From assembly GCF_000732615.1 (NCBI RefSeq), contig NZ_JPGL01000084.1, positions 1-33,410 on the forward strand: DNA of 33,410 bases. Direction: 5' to 3'. The notes under the pieces are model-generated. The model was not told the origin of the DNA, made no database searches, and saw only the letters and a program-made list of their open reading frames with translations. This document shows positions 22,458-31,160 of this stretch, piece after piece. Both the position numbers and the translations under genes were made by a program. The stretch's first letter is position 1. The number at the start of each line of letters is the position of its first letter. The stretch comes from Burkholderia paludis. GTDB taxonomy: Bacteria > Pseudomonadota > Gammaproteobacteria > Burkholderiales > Burkholderiaceae.

Positions 22458-23902
22458 GCGGCGGGCCCCGCGAGCGGCGCGGGCGGCGCGCATTGCGCGA
22501 CGAACGCCGCTTCGTCGGCGGCTTCGAGGCAGCGCAGGTCGAGCCGCAGCGCATTGTCGGCCACGCGGCCGATCACGGGGCGCGGCCACTCGCGCAGCCG
22601 CTTCTCGAGCTGCATGAGTGCGCGGCCGCTGCGCTTGCCGTCCGGCGTGCGGACGACGAGCCCGGCGCTCGGCAACTGGTCGACCGGCAGCGCGCCGCTG
22701 CCGATCTGGCTGAACATCGGCTCGACCGTCACGTCGAAACCGCTGCCGAGCGCGGCCTGCAGCACCGGGCGCACGCGTTCGGCGGCGTCGGCGATCTCGC
22801 GCTGCGGGCGTGTCAGCAGGCGCAGCGTCGTGAGCCGGTCGCGCAGGAATTCGGGCGCCCGGTAAAGACCCAGCACGGGCTCGAGCGCCGCGAGCGTCAG
22901 CTTGCCGACGCGCAGCGCGCGCTTGAGCGGATGCTTCTTGATCTTCGCGATCAGCGCGCGATCGCCGACGATCAGGCCGGCCTGCGGCCCGCCGAGCAGT
23001 TTGTCGCCGCTGAACGTGACAACGTTTGCGCCGGCGGCGACGGTTTCCTGCACGGTCGTCTCGTGCGGCAGGCCCCATTGCGACAGGTCGGCGAGCGTGC
23101 CGCTGCCGAGATCGACGGCGACCGGCAGCCCGTGCTCGCGCGCGAGCGGCGCGAGTTCGGCGAGCGTCGCCTCCTTCGTGAAGCCGCTGATCGCGTAGTT
23201 GCTGCAGTGCACCTTCATCAGCAGCGCGGTGCGCGGGCCGATCGCATCGGCGTAGTCGCGCAGATGGGTACGGTTGGTCGTCCCGACTTCGCGGAGCCTC
23301 GCACCGGCACGGCTCATGATGTCGGGAATGCGGAAGGCGCCGCCGATCTCGACCAGTTCCCCGCGCGACACGACGACTTCACGCTTCGTCGCGAGCGCCG
23401 ACAGCGCCAGCAGCACGGCCGCCGCATTGTTGTTGACGACGGTCGCGGCTTCCGCGCCCGTCAGTTCGCACAGCAGATCGTCGATCAGGTCGTCGCGATC
23501 GCCGCGGCGGCCCGTGGCGAGATCGAATTCGAGGTTGACGGGCCGCGTGAGCACGTCGACCACCGCGCGCACCGCATCGTCCGGCAACAGCGCGCGGCCG
23601 AGATTCGTGTGCAGCACGGTGCCGGTCAGGTTGAAAACGGCGCGCACGGCGCCCGTGCGCTGCGCGGCCAGCGTACGCTCGACCGCCGTCGCGATGCGTG
23701 GCTCGTCGAGCGGCCCGGCCGCCGCCGGATCGTGCTGCGCCGCCGTGCGCCAGCGGTCGAGTTCGGCGCGCACCGCGTTCAGCACGCGGGTGCGGCCATA
23801 GTCGGCGAGCAACGGCTGCAGCGGCGCCGACGACAGCACACGCTCGACCGACGGCACGCGCGCCAGCACGGCATTCAGTTCATTCACACCGGGTTCGGTC
23901 AC
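22454..23902 (-). CDS. selA: L-seryl-tRNA(Sec) selenium transferase SelA
   Basis: I choose the GTG at 23902 (VTEPGVNELNAVLARVPSVE), which has GGAG 10 bases upstream and gives 482 residues, close to the roughly 460 of E. coli SelA. An ATG at 23998 would add 32 Gly/Pro-rich residues and overlap fdhE. The PLP lysine lies in FSGDKLLGG (K301). Other family marks are NLTGTVLHTNLGRA, EFDLATGRRG and VVNNNAAAVLLAL. SelA converts Ser-tRNA(Sec) to Sec-tRNA(Sec) using selenophosphate, which SelD must supply from outside this window. The stop overlaps the selB start. Confidence 0.95.
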   Translation of the reverse strand: MTEPGVNELNAVLARVPSVERVLSSAPLQPLLADYGRTRVLNAVRAELDRWRTAAQHDPAAAGPLDEPRIATAVERTLAAQRTGAVRAVFNLTGTVLHTNLGRALLPDDAVRAVVDVLTRPVNLEFDLATGRRGDRDDLIDDLLCELTGAEAATVVNNNAAAVLLALSALATKREVVVSRGELVEIGGAFRIPDIMSRAGARLREVGTTNRTHLRDYADAIGPRTALLMKVHCSNYAISGFTKEATLAELAPLAREHGLPVAVDLGSGTLADLSQWGLPHETTVQETVAAGANVVTFSGDKLLGGPQAGLIVGDRALIAKIKKHPLKRALRVGKLTLAALEPVLGLYRAPEFLRDRLTTLRLLTRPQREIADAAERVRPVLQAALGSGFDVTVEPMFSQIGSGALPVDQLPSAGLVVRTPDGKRSGRALMQLEKRLREWPRPVIGRVADNALRLDLRCLEAADEAAFVAQCAPPAPLAGPAA

Positions 23903-23975
23903 GTCTGGGGGGCTCCAGTCTGATGCTTCGCTGGGGGCCGGCGTCGGCGCTCGCGCACCGCCCCGGCCCCCGCCG

Positions 23976-24911
23976 TCAATCCGCTTCCCGCGAAACATCC
24001 GGCCACAGCAGCGGGTTCGGCGAACTGCGCTGGTAACCGGCCTCGTTCATCAACAGGTCGAGCGTGAGGCTCGCGAGATCGTCCGCCAGCGGCTCGAACT
24101 CGTAATCCTTCTCCTGGTAGCCGATCTTGCGATACGTCTTGCACTCGTCGCACGATTCGGCCTTGATGGCTTCGCTGCCGCCTTCGATCCCGTGATAGGC
24201 AATGCCCTTCGTCGAATCGCAGTGCGAGCACTTCGTGCGCACCATGTGCCATTCGGACGTGCACAGCCCGCATTGCAGGAAACGGTAACCCTGGAACGAG
24301 CCGCCGACCCGCACGACGCTCGCGACCGGATGCGTGCCGCACACGGGGCACAGCCCCGGCTGGTCGAGATACGGGACGTCGGCCGGGTTCACGCGGCTCG
24401 CGAGGTCGGTCCACACGACCTGCAGCGCGGCCATCAGGAACGGCGCGGTGGCCGGGTCGACTTCGGCGAAGCGCAGTGCGAGGATCGCATCGGCTTGCGC
24501 GTCGAGTTCGGCGGGCGCCATCAGGCGCAGCCGGTCGAGCAGCTTCGCGAGCGGCGGGTTGACAAGCCCGGCGCCTTCGACGCGGTCGAGCAGTTCGTAC
24601 AGCACGGCACGCCAGCGCGGATCGCGCTCGCCGTCGAGCGCCGGCACGAGCGGCATCGAATGCTGCTGCGCACGCGCGATCGCTTCCTGCGACGGCAGCG
24701 GCAGGTCGAGCGTCTGCAGCGTCGCGTGCTGCGCATCGGCGACGGTGGCCATCAGGCGCAGGTAACCGCTGATCGGGTTCAGGTCGGCCAGCTTGCGCAG
24801 CCGCGCGGCGCGCGCCGAGAACGCGGTGGCGCGCTCCGGCAGGCGAAAGCGCGGGATGGCCGAATGATCGAGTGCCGAGATCTCGGTCGGTTCGAGGATG
24901 CGTTGAGTCAC
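23976..24911 (-). CDS. fdhE: Formate dehydrogenase accessory protein FdhE
   Basis: The start is the GTG at 24911 because GGAAG lies 8 bases upstream; the TTG at 24926 overlaps that ribosome site. The product has 311 residues. Four CxxC pairs form the rubredoxin-like metal sites: CPVC (188-191), CGLC (214-217), CSHC (228-231) and CDEC (254-257). FdhE is a cytoplasmic protein needed for maturation of respiratory formate dehydrogenases. The gene follows fdoI by 108 bases and precedes selA. The ribosome site directly follows the T-run of an intrinsic terminator, so its expression likely depends on readthrough. Confidence 0.94.
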   Translation of the reverse strand: MTQRILEPTEISALDHSAIPRFRLPERATAFSARAARLRKLADLNPISGYLRLMATVADAQHATLQTLDLPLPSQEAIARAQQHSMPLVPALDGERDPRWRAVLYELLDRVEGAGLVNPPLAKLLDRLRLMAPAELDAQADAILALRFAEVDPATAPFLMAALQVVWTDLASRVNPADVPYLDQPGLCPVCGTHPVASVVRVGGSFQGYRFLQCGLCTSEWHMVRTKCSHCDSTKGIAYHGIEGGSEAIKAESCDECKTYRKIGYQEKDYEFEPLADDLASLTLDLLMNEAGYQRSSPNPLLWPDVSREAD

Positions 24912-24924
24912 AGATATGTCTTCC

Positions 24925-24954
24925 AAAAAAACAAGCGCCGACGCATCGGCGCTT
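24925..24954 (-). terminator. Intrinsic terminator/attenuator inside the fdo-fdhE-sel unit
   Basis: On the minus strand AAGCGCCGA and TCGGCGCTT form a perfect 9-bp stem with a four-base loop (24954-24933), followed by G and seven T (24931-24925). The fdhE ribosome site GGAAG begins on the very next base (24924). It would end most transcripts after fdoI and leave partial readthrough into fdhE, selA, selB and selC. Confidence 0.8.
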
Positions 24955-24976
24955 TCGGGCGGTTCCGGCGACGGGC

Positions 24977-25008
24977 GGGGCGGCCCGCCGCGATCGGCGA
25001 GCCGCCCC
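24977..25008. promoter_or_regulatory. GC-rich hairpin between fdoI and fdhE
   Basis: GGGGCGGC (24977-24984) pairs with GCCGCCCC (25001-25008), and the inner CGCCG pairs with CGGCG around a CGAT loop. It follows the fdoI stop by about 12 bases and precedes the terminator at 24925-24954. It has no T-run of its own. It may protect the 3' end of the fdoGHI message. Confidence 0.55.
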
Positions 25009-25019
25009 GCTCCGGTGCG

Positions 25020-25646
25020 TCATTTCACGCTTTCACGGAACCACTTCGGGTGATGCTTGCGAGCCCAGCCCAGCGTGACGGTGCCGCGCACCATCGCGCC
25101 GATCGAGCCCTTCACCCACAACGCCGCGTATATGTGCACGATGATGCTCGCGATCAGCACGAAGGCCGCCGCGGCATGCACGACAGCGGCCGCGCGGATC
25201 ACCCCGATCGGGAAGTAGAACGAGAAGTAGCGCCGCCAGATCACGACTCCCGACAGCAGGAGCATCAGCAGGCACGCCACCAGCGTAAAGAATAGCAGCT
25301 TCTGCCCGGCGTTATAGCGGCCGACGGGCGGCAGCTTGTCCTCCTGGTTGGTCAGCACGTCGCCGATCTGCTTCAGCCACTGGCGATCGTCCGCGTCGAG
25401 CGCGTTGTGGTGCCAGAAGCGCACGACCAGGATCGCGAACGACACGAACATCACGAGGCCGACGAACGGATGCAGGATCCGCGTCCACTGGCCGCCGCCG
25501 AACAGCGCGGTCAGCCAGAACATCGACGGATGGAACAGCGCGAGCCCGGACAGCGCGAGCAGCACGAACGTGATCGCGGTGATCCAGTGGTTCGTGCGCT
25601 CGTTCGCCGAGTAGCGGACGATCAGGTTGGGGTCGTCGTGCTTCAT
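25020..25646 (-). CDS. fdoI: Formate dehydrogenase cytochrome b556 subunit
   Basis: The start is the ATG at 25646, overlapping the fdoH stop and preceded by AAGGAGG. The product has 208 residues with four membrane helices: TAITFVLLALSGLALF, FVGLVMFVSFAILVV, LLFFTLVACLLMLLLSGVVI and AAVVHAAAAFVLIASIIVH. Histidines in or near these helices (NHW at the N-terminus, LHPF, VVHA, IVHIY) fit the b-haem ligands of the FdnI/FdoI family. It anchors the complex and passes electrons to the quinone pool. The open frame extending to 26447 is a shadow of fdoH. Confidence 0.95.
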   Translation of the reverse strand: MKHDDPNLIVRYSANERTNHWITAITFVLLALSGLALFHPSMFWLTALFGGGQWTRILHPFVGLVMFVSFAILVVRFWHHNALDADDRQWLKQIGDVLTNQEDKLPPVGRYNAGQKLLFFTLVACLLMLLLSGVVIWRRYFSFYFPIGVIRAAAVVHAAAAFVLIASIIVHIYAALWVKGSIGAMVRGTVTLGWARKHHPKWFRESVK

Positions 25647-26557
25647 TTCGCGTCCTCCTTGATGCGTCGCGCCTCGTCGCGCGCGGCCGATTCTTCCTCG
25701 TCGCTCACCTCGTTCGGGCCGATCCGGACGTAGTGGAAGAACCCGGCGAGCGCGGTCAGCACGATGCCGGCGACCGCGAGCGGCTTCGCGATGCCCTTCC
25801 ACAGCTTCACCATCGGGCTGATCGACGGGTTGTCGGGCAGCCCGTGATACAGCGACGGTTTGTCCGCGTGGTGCAGCACGTACATCACGTGCGTGCCGCC
25901 GACGCCCTGCGGGTCGTACAGCCCCGCATGCTCGAAGCCGCGCTCCTTCAGGTCCTCGATCCGCTCGGCCGCGTGCTGCTTCATGTCCTCCTTGGTGCCG
26001 AACACGATCGCGCCCGTCGGGCAGGTCTTCACGCAGGCCGGTTCCTGGCCGACCGCGACGCGGTCGGAACAGAGCGTGCACTTGTACGCGCGATGATCCT
26101 TCTTCGAGATCCGCGGAACGTTGAACGGGCAGCCGGTCACGCAATAGCCGCAACCGATGCAGTTCTCCTCGTGGAAATCGACGATCCCGTTGTTGTACTG
26201 CACGATCGCGCCCGGCGAAGGGCACGCCTTCAGGCAGCCCGGATCCTCGCAGTGCATGCAGCCGTCCTTGCGGATCAGCCATTCGAGGTCGCCCGCCGGG
26301 TTCTCGTATTCGGAGAACCGCATCACCGTCCACGAGTGTTCCGACAGGTCGGCCGGGTTGTCGTACACGCCGACGTTGGTGCCGACCTCGTCGCGCAGGT
26401 CGTTCCACTCCATGCATGCCGTCTGGCATGCCTTGCAGCCGATGCACTTCGATACGTCGATCAGCTTCGCGACGCTCCCGGTCACCGGTTCGCGCACCGT
26501 GGGCGGTGGCGTCGTGGTGGCCGAGACGCGCTTGATATCCAGCGATTGCAATGCCAT
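25643..26557 (-). CDS. fdoH: Formate dehydrogenase iron-sulphur subunit
   Basis: The 304-residue product carries four cysteine clusters for [4Fe-4S] centres. In order they are CIGCKACQTAC, CMHCEDPGCLKAC, CIGCGYCVTGCPF and the pair CTLCSDR/CVKTC. A single C-terminal membrane helix (AVAGIVLTALAGFFHYV) anchors it, as in FdnH/FdoH. It carries electrons from the catalytic subunit to the cytochrome. The gene starts 10 bases after fdoG with ribosome site AAGGGGAT and overlaps fdoI by four bases. Its N-terminus lacks its own export signal, since it is exported with FdoG by the Tat system. Confidence 0.96.
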   Translation of the reverse strand: MALQSLDIKRVSATTTPPPTVREPVTGSVAKLIDVSKCIGCKACQTACMEWNDLRDEVGTNVGVYDNPADLSEHSWTVMRFSEYENPAGDLEWLIRKDGCMHCEDPGCLKACPSPGAIVQYNNGIVDFHEENCIGCGYCVTGCPFNVPRISKKDHRAYKCTLCSDRVAVGQEPACVKTCPTGAIVFGTKEDMKQHAAERIEDLKERGFEHAGLYDPQGVGGTHVMYVLHHADKPSLYHGLPDNPSISPMVKLWKGIAKPLAVAGIVLTALAGFFHYVRIGPNEVSDEEESAARDEARRIKEDAK

Positions 26558-26567
26558 CTCTATCCCC

Positions 26568-29500
26568 TTACGCCTTTTCGACCTTCACCAGGAACGACTT
26601 GAATTCCGGTGTATAGGAGTTGCCGTCGCCCACGGACGGAGTCAGGGTATTGGCGAGATAGCCGGGCTTCGTCAGACCCTTGAAGCCCCAGTGCAACGGA
26701 ACGCCGACCGTCTGGACCGTCTTGCCGTCGATCGTCAGCGGCTTGATCCGCTTCGTGACGAGCGCGACCGCGATGATGTAGCCGCGCTTGGACGACACCT
26801 TCACGCGTTCGCCATGCGCGACGCCGACCTCCTTCGCGAGCTCCTCGCCGATCTCGACGAATTGCTGGGGCTGGATGATCGAATTCAGCCGCGCATGCTT
26901 GGTCCAGTAGTGGAAGTGCTCGGTCAGACGGTACGTCGTCGCGACGTGCGGGAACTCCGATGCCTTGCCGAACGACGCGCGGTCGTCCGGGAACACGCGC
27001 GCAGCCGGATTGTTCAGCGCCTGCGGGTTGTTCGGGTGCAACGGGTTCGCGTCGAGCGGCGTCTCGAACGGCTCGTAGTGCTCGGGGAACGGTCCTTCGT
27101 TCATCCCCGCCCGTGCGAAAAAGCGCGCGACGCCTTCCGGGTTCATGATGAACGGCCCCATCCCGTTTTCGGGCGGTTCGTCCGCCTTGAAATCGGGAAT
27201 GTCGGGCCCCGCCCACGCCTTGCCGTTCCAGCCGATCAGCTTGCGGGTCGGGTCGAACGGCTTGCCGTTCACGTCGCACGATGCGCGGTTGTACAGGATC
27301 CGCCGGTTCGCCGGCCACGCCCACGCCCAGTTCAGCGTCTGGCCGATGCCGGTCGGGTCGGCGTTGTCGCGCCGCCCCATCTGGTTGCCGGCCTGCGTCC
27401 ATGCGCCGCAGAAGATCCAGCAGCCGCTCGCGGTCGTGCCGTCGTCCTTCAGCTGCGCGAAGCCGGCCAGTTGCTCGCCCTTCTTCACGAGCGTCTTGGC
27501 CGGATCCTTCGGGTCGGGCAGATCCGCGAGCGCACGGCCGTTGAACTCCATCGCCAGCTCTTCGGGCGTCGGGCTTTCCGGGTTCGCGTACGGCCAGGTC
27601 AGGTTCACGATCGGATCCGGGTACTTGCCGCCGTCCGCCTGGTACATCTTGCGCATGCGCAGGAACAGCCCCGACATGATCTCGAGATCGCTCCTCGCCT
27701 CGCCCGGCGGCTCCGCGCCCTTCCAGTGCCACTGCAGCACGCGGCTCGAACTCACGAGCGAACCGTTTTCCTCGGCGAAGCACGTGGTCGGCAGACGGAA
27801 CACCTCGGTCTGGATCTGCGATGCGTCGACGTCGTTGTAGTCGCCGTGATGCTTCCAGAACTCGGACGTCTCGGTCGCGAGCGGATCCATGATCACGAGC
27901 CACTTCAGCTTCGCGAGGCCTGCCGCCGTCTTCACCTTCGACGGCGCCGCCGCGAGCGGGTTGAAGCCCTGGCAGATGTAGCCGTTCATCTTGCCGGCAT
28001 TCATCAGCTCGATCGCCTGCAGCAGGTCGTACTGCTTGTCCAGCTTCGGCAGGTAGTCGTAGCCCCAGTTGTTCTCGGCCGTTGCGGCGTCGCCCCACCA
28101 CGACTTCATGAAGCTGACGTGGAAGGCCTTGTAGTTCTTCCAGTAGCTCAGCTGGTTCGGCCGCAGCGGCTGCTGCACGCGCTTCGCGATGTAGCCGTCG
28201 AAATCCTGCTCGGCCTGCATCGGCAGCGTCATGTAGCCCGGCAACAGGTTCGACATCAGCCCGAGGTCGGTCAGCCCCTGGATGTTCGAGTGGCCGCGCA
28301 GCGCATTCATCCCGCCGCCGGCGATGCCGATGTTGCCGAGCAGCAGCTGCACCATCGCGCCGGTGCGGATGATCTGCGCGCCGATCGAGTGGTGCGTCCA
28401 GCCGAGCGCGTACAGCACCGTGCCGGCGCGGCCGGGCACGGCCGTCGTCGCGAGCATCTCGCACACCTTCAGGAATTTCTCCTTCGGCGTGCCGCAGACC
28501 TGCTGGACCCGCTCCGGCGTATAGCGCGCGTAGTGCTGCTTCAGCAGGTTGTACACGCAACGCGGATGCTGCAGCGTCGGGTCGACCTTCGCGAAACCGT
28601 CGTCGCCGCGCTCGTAGTCCCAGCTCGATTTGTCCGGGTACGCGTGCTTCTCCGCGTCGTAGCCGGAATAGATGCCGTCGTTGAACGCGAAATCCTCGCG
28701 CACGATGAACGAGAAGTCCGTGTAGTTCTTCACGTACTCATGCTGGATCTTGTCGTTCGTCAGCAGATAGTTGATGACGCCGCCCAGGAAGACGATGTCG
28801 GTGCCGGTGCGGATCGGCGCGTAGTAGTCGGCCACCGAGGCCGTACGCGTAAAGCGCGGGTCGACGACGATCAGCCGCGCCTTGCGGTGCGCCTTCGCCT
28901 CCGTTACCCACTTGAAACCGCACGGATGGGCCTCGGCTGCATTGCCGCCCATCACGAGAATCACGTCCGCGTTCTTGATGTCGACCCAATGGTTCGTCAT
29001 CGCTCCACGGCCAAACGTCGGGGCAAGACCTGCCACCGTCGGGCCATGTCAGACACGCGCCTGATTGTCGAATGCGAGCATCCCGAGACTGCGGATCGTC
29101 TTGTGCGTCAGGTAGCCGACCTCGTTGCTGCCCGCCGACGCGGCCAGCATGCCGGTCGTCAGCCAGCGGTTGACCTTCGCGCCGTCTTCCGCCGTCTCGA
29201 CGAAGTTCGCGTCGCGGTCGGCCTTCATCAGCTTCGCGATGCGGTCGAGCGCGTCGTTCCACGAGATCGGTTCCCACTTGTCGGAGCCGGGCGCACGATA
29301 CTCGGGATGCGTCAGGCGGCTCGGGCTGTGGATGAAATCGATCAGGCTCGCGCCCTTCGGGCACAGCGTGCCGCGATTGACGGGGTGGTCGGGATCGCCC
29401 TCGATGTGGATGATGCTCGGCTGCGCATTCTTCGCGCCGTCTCCGAGGCTGTACATCAGGATGCCGCAACCGACTGAACAATAAGGACAGGTGTTGCGCG

Positions 29501-29639
29501 TTTCGACTGTGCGCGCCAGCTTGTACTGTCGGACTTCGGCAAGCGCTTCGGACGGAGAAAAGCCCAGCAGGGCAAGACTCGATCCGGCAAGCGACGTGGC
29601 CGTCACCTTCAGGAACTGGCGCCGGGACATTTGTAGCAT
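26568..29639 (-). CDS. fdoG: Formate dehydrogenase catalytic subunit, selenocysteine-containing
   Basis: One gene read through an in-frame UGA (29049-29051) that encodes selenocysteine 197, giving 1,023 residues. The context NQARV-U-HGPTVAGLAPTFGR matches the Sec site of FdnG/FdoG (U196 in E. coli). The N-terminus has a twin-arginine signal (SRRQFLKVTATSL). A [4Fe-4S] motif (CPYCSVGCGILMY) and a molybdopterin-binding body follow. It oxidises formate to CO2 in the periplasm, using a bis-MGD Mo/W centre with Sec as a ligand. A conventional gene caller would split it into 29049-29639 and 26568-29036. It is first in the unit that also encodes the Sec machinery. Confidence 0.97.
29007..29051 (-). 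promoter_or_regulatory. UGA (Sec) codon and bacterial SECIS hairpin in fdoG
   Basis: Just downstream of the UGA at 29051-29049 the mRNA reads GGCAGGUCUUGCC (29034-29022), a GGCA/UGCC stem closing a GGUCU loop. This is the same apical loop sequence that SelB binds in E. coli fdnG. Flanking bases can extend the stem. Confidence 0.85.
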
Positions 29640-29681
29640 GGCGGTCTCGGCGTTATTGTGGGGGTGAGGAAACTGAAAGGA

Positions 29682-29687
29682 ATTATA
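29682..29687 (-). promoter_or_regulatory. Likely -10 box of the fdoG promoter
   Basis: A perfect TATAAT on the minus strand lies 43 bases upstream of the fdoG ATG. The best -35 at 18 bases upstream (TCGAAC) is poor, so an activator may be needed. The spacer is shared with the divergent yihY-family gene. Confidence 0.5.
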
Positions 29688-29813
29688 GACAGTCTGCGCA
29701 ACTATGTTCGATTCCTCGCATCAATACGGTAATGTGCGCCTAAAAGCACGCAACATCCGATATCCGTCCGATCCACATTCCCGGCCGGCACGCCGGGCCG
29801 CTACCGGTCACGC

Positions 29814-30746
29814 ATGAAACGACAGATCACCACCGAGGCGACCCGCCTCGCCCAGCAGCAGGCCAACTGGGCCCTCACCGCGTTCCGGCGCTTCTCGTCC
29901 GACCGCTGCTCCGCGATGGCCGCGGGCATCGCGTTTTTCTCCGCGTTCTCGCTCGCGCCGATGCTCGTGATGGTGATCGCGGTGGCCGGCTGGTTCTACG
30001 GCGACGACGCCGCGCGCGGCCAGGTGTTCGAACAGGCGCACCAGTTGATCGGCAACGACGCCGCGGCCAGCATCCAGACGATCGTGCAGAACGCGCACCG
30101 CGCCGGCGAGCGCGGCGGCCTCGCGACGCTGATCTCGTTCGGCGCGCTCGCGATCGGCGCATCGGCCACCTTCGCGTCGCTCAGCGCCGCGCTGAGCGTG
30201 ATCTGGCCTGCCACCGAAAACCGCTGGTCGAGCATGCTCGGGCTCGTGCGCGTCCGGCTGATCTCGTTCGGGCTCGTGCTCGGCGTCGCGTTCCTGCTGA
30301 TCGTGTCGCTCGTGCTCGACACCGCGATCACGTTCGTCGGCACTTGGCTGCTCGGCAATTCGCCGTATGTCGTCGTCACGAACCTCGTGCAGTTCTTCGT
30401 CGGCATCGCGGTGCTGGCCGGCGCATTCGCGTCGCTGATGAAGTTCCTGCCCGACGCGCGCGTCGCGTGGCGCGACGCGGCGATCGGCGGCGTGGTGTCC
30501 GCGATCCTGTTCTCCGGCGGCAAGAAACTGTTCGCGCTGTACCTTGCGCATGCGGGCACCGCGAGCGCGTTCGGCGCGGCCGGATCGTTCGCCGTCCTGC
30601 TGATGTGGCTGTACTTCTCCGCGGTCGTGCTGCTGCTCGGCGCGGAATTCGCGGCGGCGCGCGGCAACGCGCACCGGAGCGCCGGCGCCGAACCGGCCTT
30701 GTCCGCCCAGACCGGGCAAGCCGTCGAGCGCCTGCGCGACGACTGA
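29814..30746 (+). CDS. YihY/BrkB-family inner-membrane protein
   Basis: A 310-residue protein with about six membrane helices. Examples are AMAAGIAFFSAFSLAPMLVM, LISFGALAIGASATFASLSA, GLVLGVAFLLIVSLVL, FFVGIAVLAGAFASLM and AAGSFAVLLMWLYFSAVVLL. The N-terminal motif (R-C-SAMAAGIAFFSAFSLAPML) and the C-terminal AYLWMYFSA-like segment followed by GAEFAAA are typical of the family. Members were once called RNase BN but are integral membrane proteins of uncertain role. The C-terminal tail is cytoplasmic and Ala-rich. The gene diverges from fdoG with a 174-base shared spacer. Confidence 0.9.
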   Translation: MKRQITTEATRLAQQQANWALTAFRRFSSDRCSAMAAGIAFFSAFSLAPMLVMVIAVAGWFYGDDAARGQVFEQAHQLIGNDAAASIQTIVQNAHRAGERGGLATLISFGALAIGASATFASLSAALSVIWPATENRWSSMLGLVRVRLISFGLVLGVAFLLIVSLVLDTAITFVGTWLLGNSPYVVVTNLVQFFVGIAVLAGAFASLMKFLPDARVAWRDAAIGGVVSAILFSGGKKLFALYLAHAGTASAFGAAGSFAVLLMWLYFSAVVLLLGAEFAAARGNAHRSAGAEPALSAQTGQAVERLRDD

Positions 30747-31160
30747 TCCTCTCGCGGTTGACCGGCCTCGCGCACGTCGCCAAGCCCCCCGCACATCCCC
30801 CCGCCCCCTTGCAATCACGCTGCCCGCCGCGCATTCGCGGGCGTTGACGCGTTCTTTGCACGCCGGCGGATGCGCCGCCGCAATCGCAAACGTTTGCAAG
30901 CCTCCGATTCCGTGTCCGAACCGCCCGAAACGGCCTGCCTGCCGTACCGTGCTTCGACTATCGAAACAATCGCACCGCAGCAACTGTCAACCATTTCAAA
31001 AATAGGAACAGTCGTTGATGTACTTGATATATATGGACTTTTTCGCGCTGTCACCTTTTCGAGACACTTTATTTTTTAAGCTTTCTTGCGTGTATGGCAC
31101 TGAGCTATTCTCCATTTCGCAACAAATAACGATGAATCACTTGCGTGGAGAAACTCAACG
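30747..31160. other. Intergenic region upstream of the porin
   Basis: No gene was found. The region contains the palindrome at 30886-30897 and an AT-rich stretch at about 31000-31080 that probably carries the porin promoter. I could not fix a convincing -35/-10 pair. Confidence 0.4.
30886..30897. promoter_or_regulatory. LacI/PurR-type operator candidate
   Basis: GCAAACGTTTGC is a perfect 12-bp palindrome with a central CG, the classic shape of LacI-family operators. It is close to the PurR box (CGCAAACGTTTGC). It lies about 265 bases before the porin start and 140 bases after the yihY-family gene. Confidence 0.45.

Noticed and set aside
22458..23078. N-terminal extension of selB to 849 residues
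   Set aside because: It lies inside selA in another frame, is Arg/Ala-rich, and the standard SelB start MIVGTAGHIDHGKTT is at 22457.
29049..29051. The stop codon splitting fdoG as evidence of a pseudogene
   Set aside because: The context V-U-HGP, the SECIS GGUCU hairpin and the adjacent selA, selB and selC show that it is a selenocysteine codon.
26157..29477. A 1,106-codon plus-strand frame antisense to fdoG/fdoH
   Set aside because: Shadow of conserved genes on the other strand; composition dominated by Arg, Val and His.
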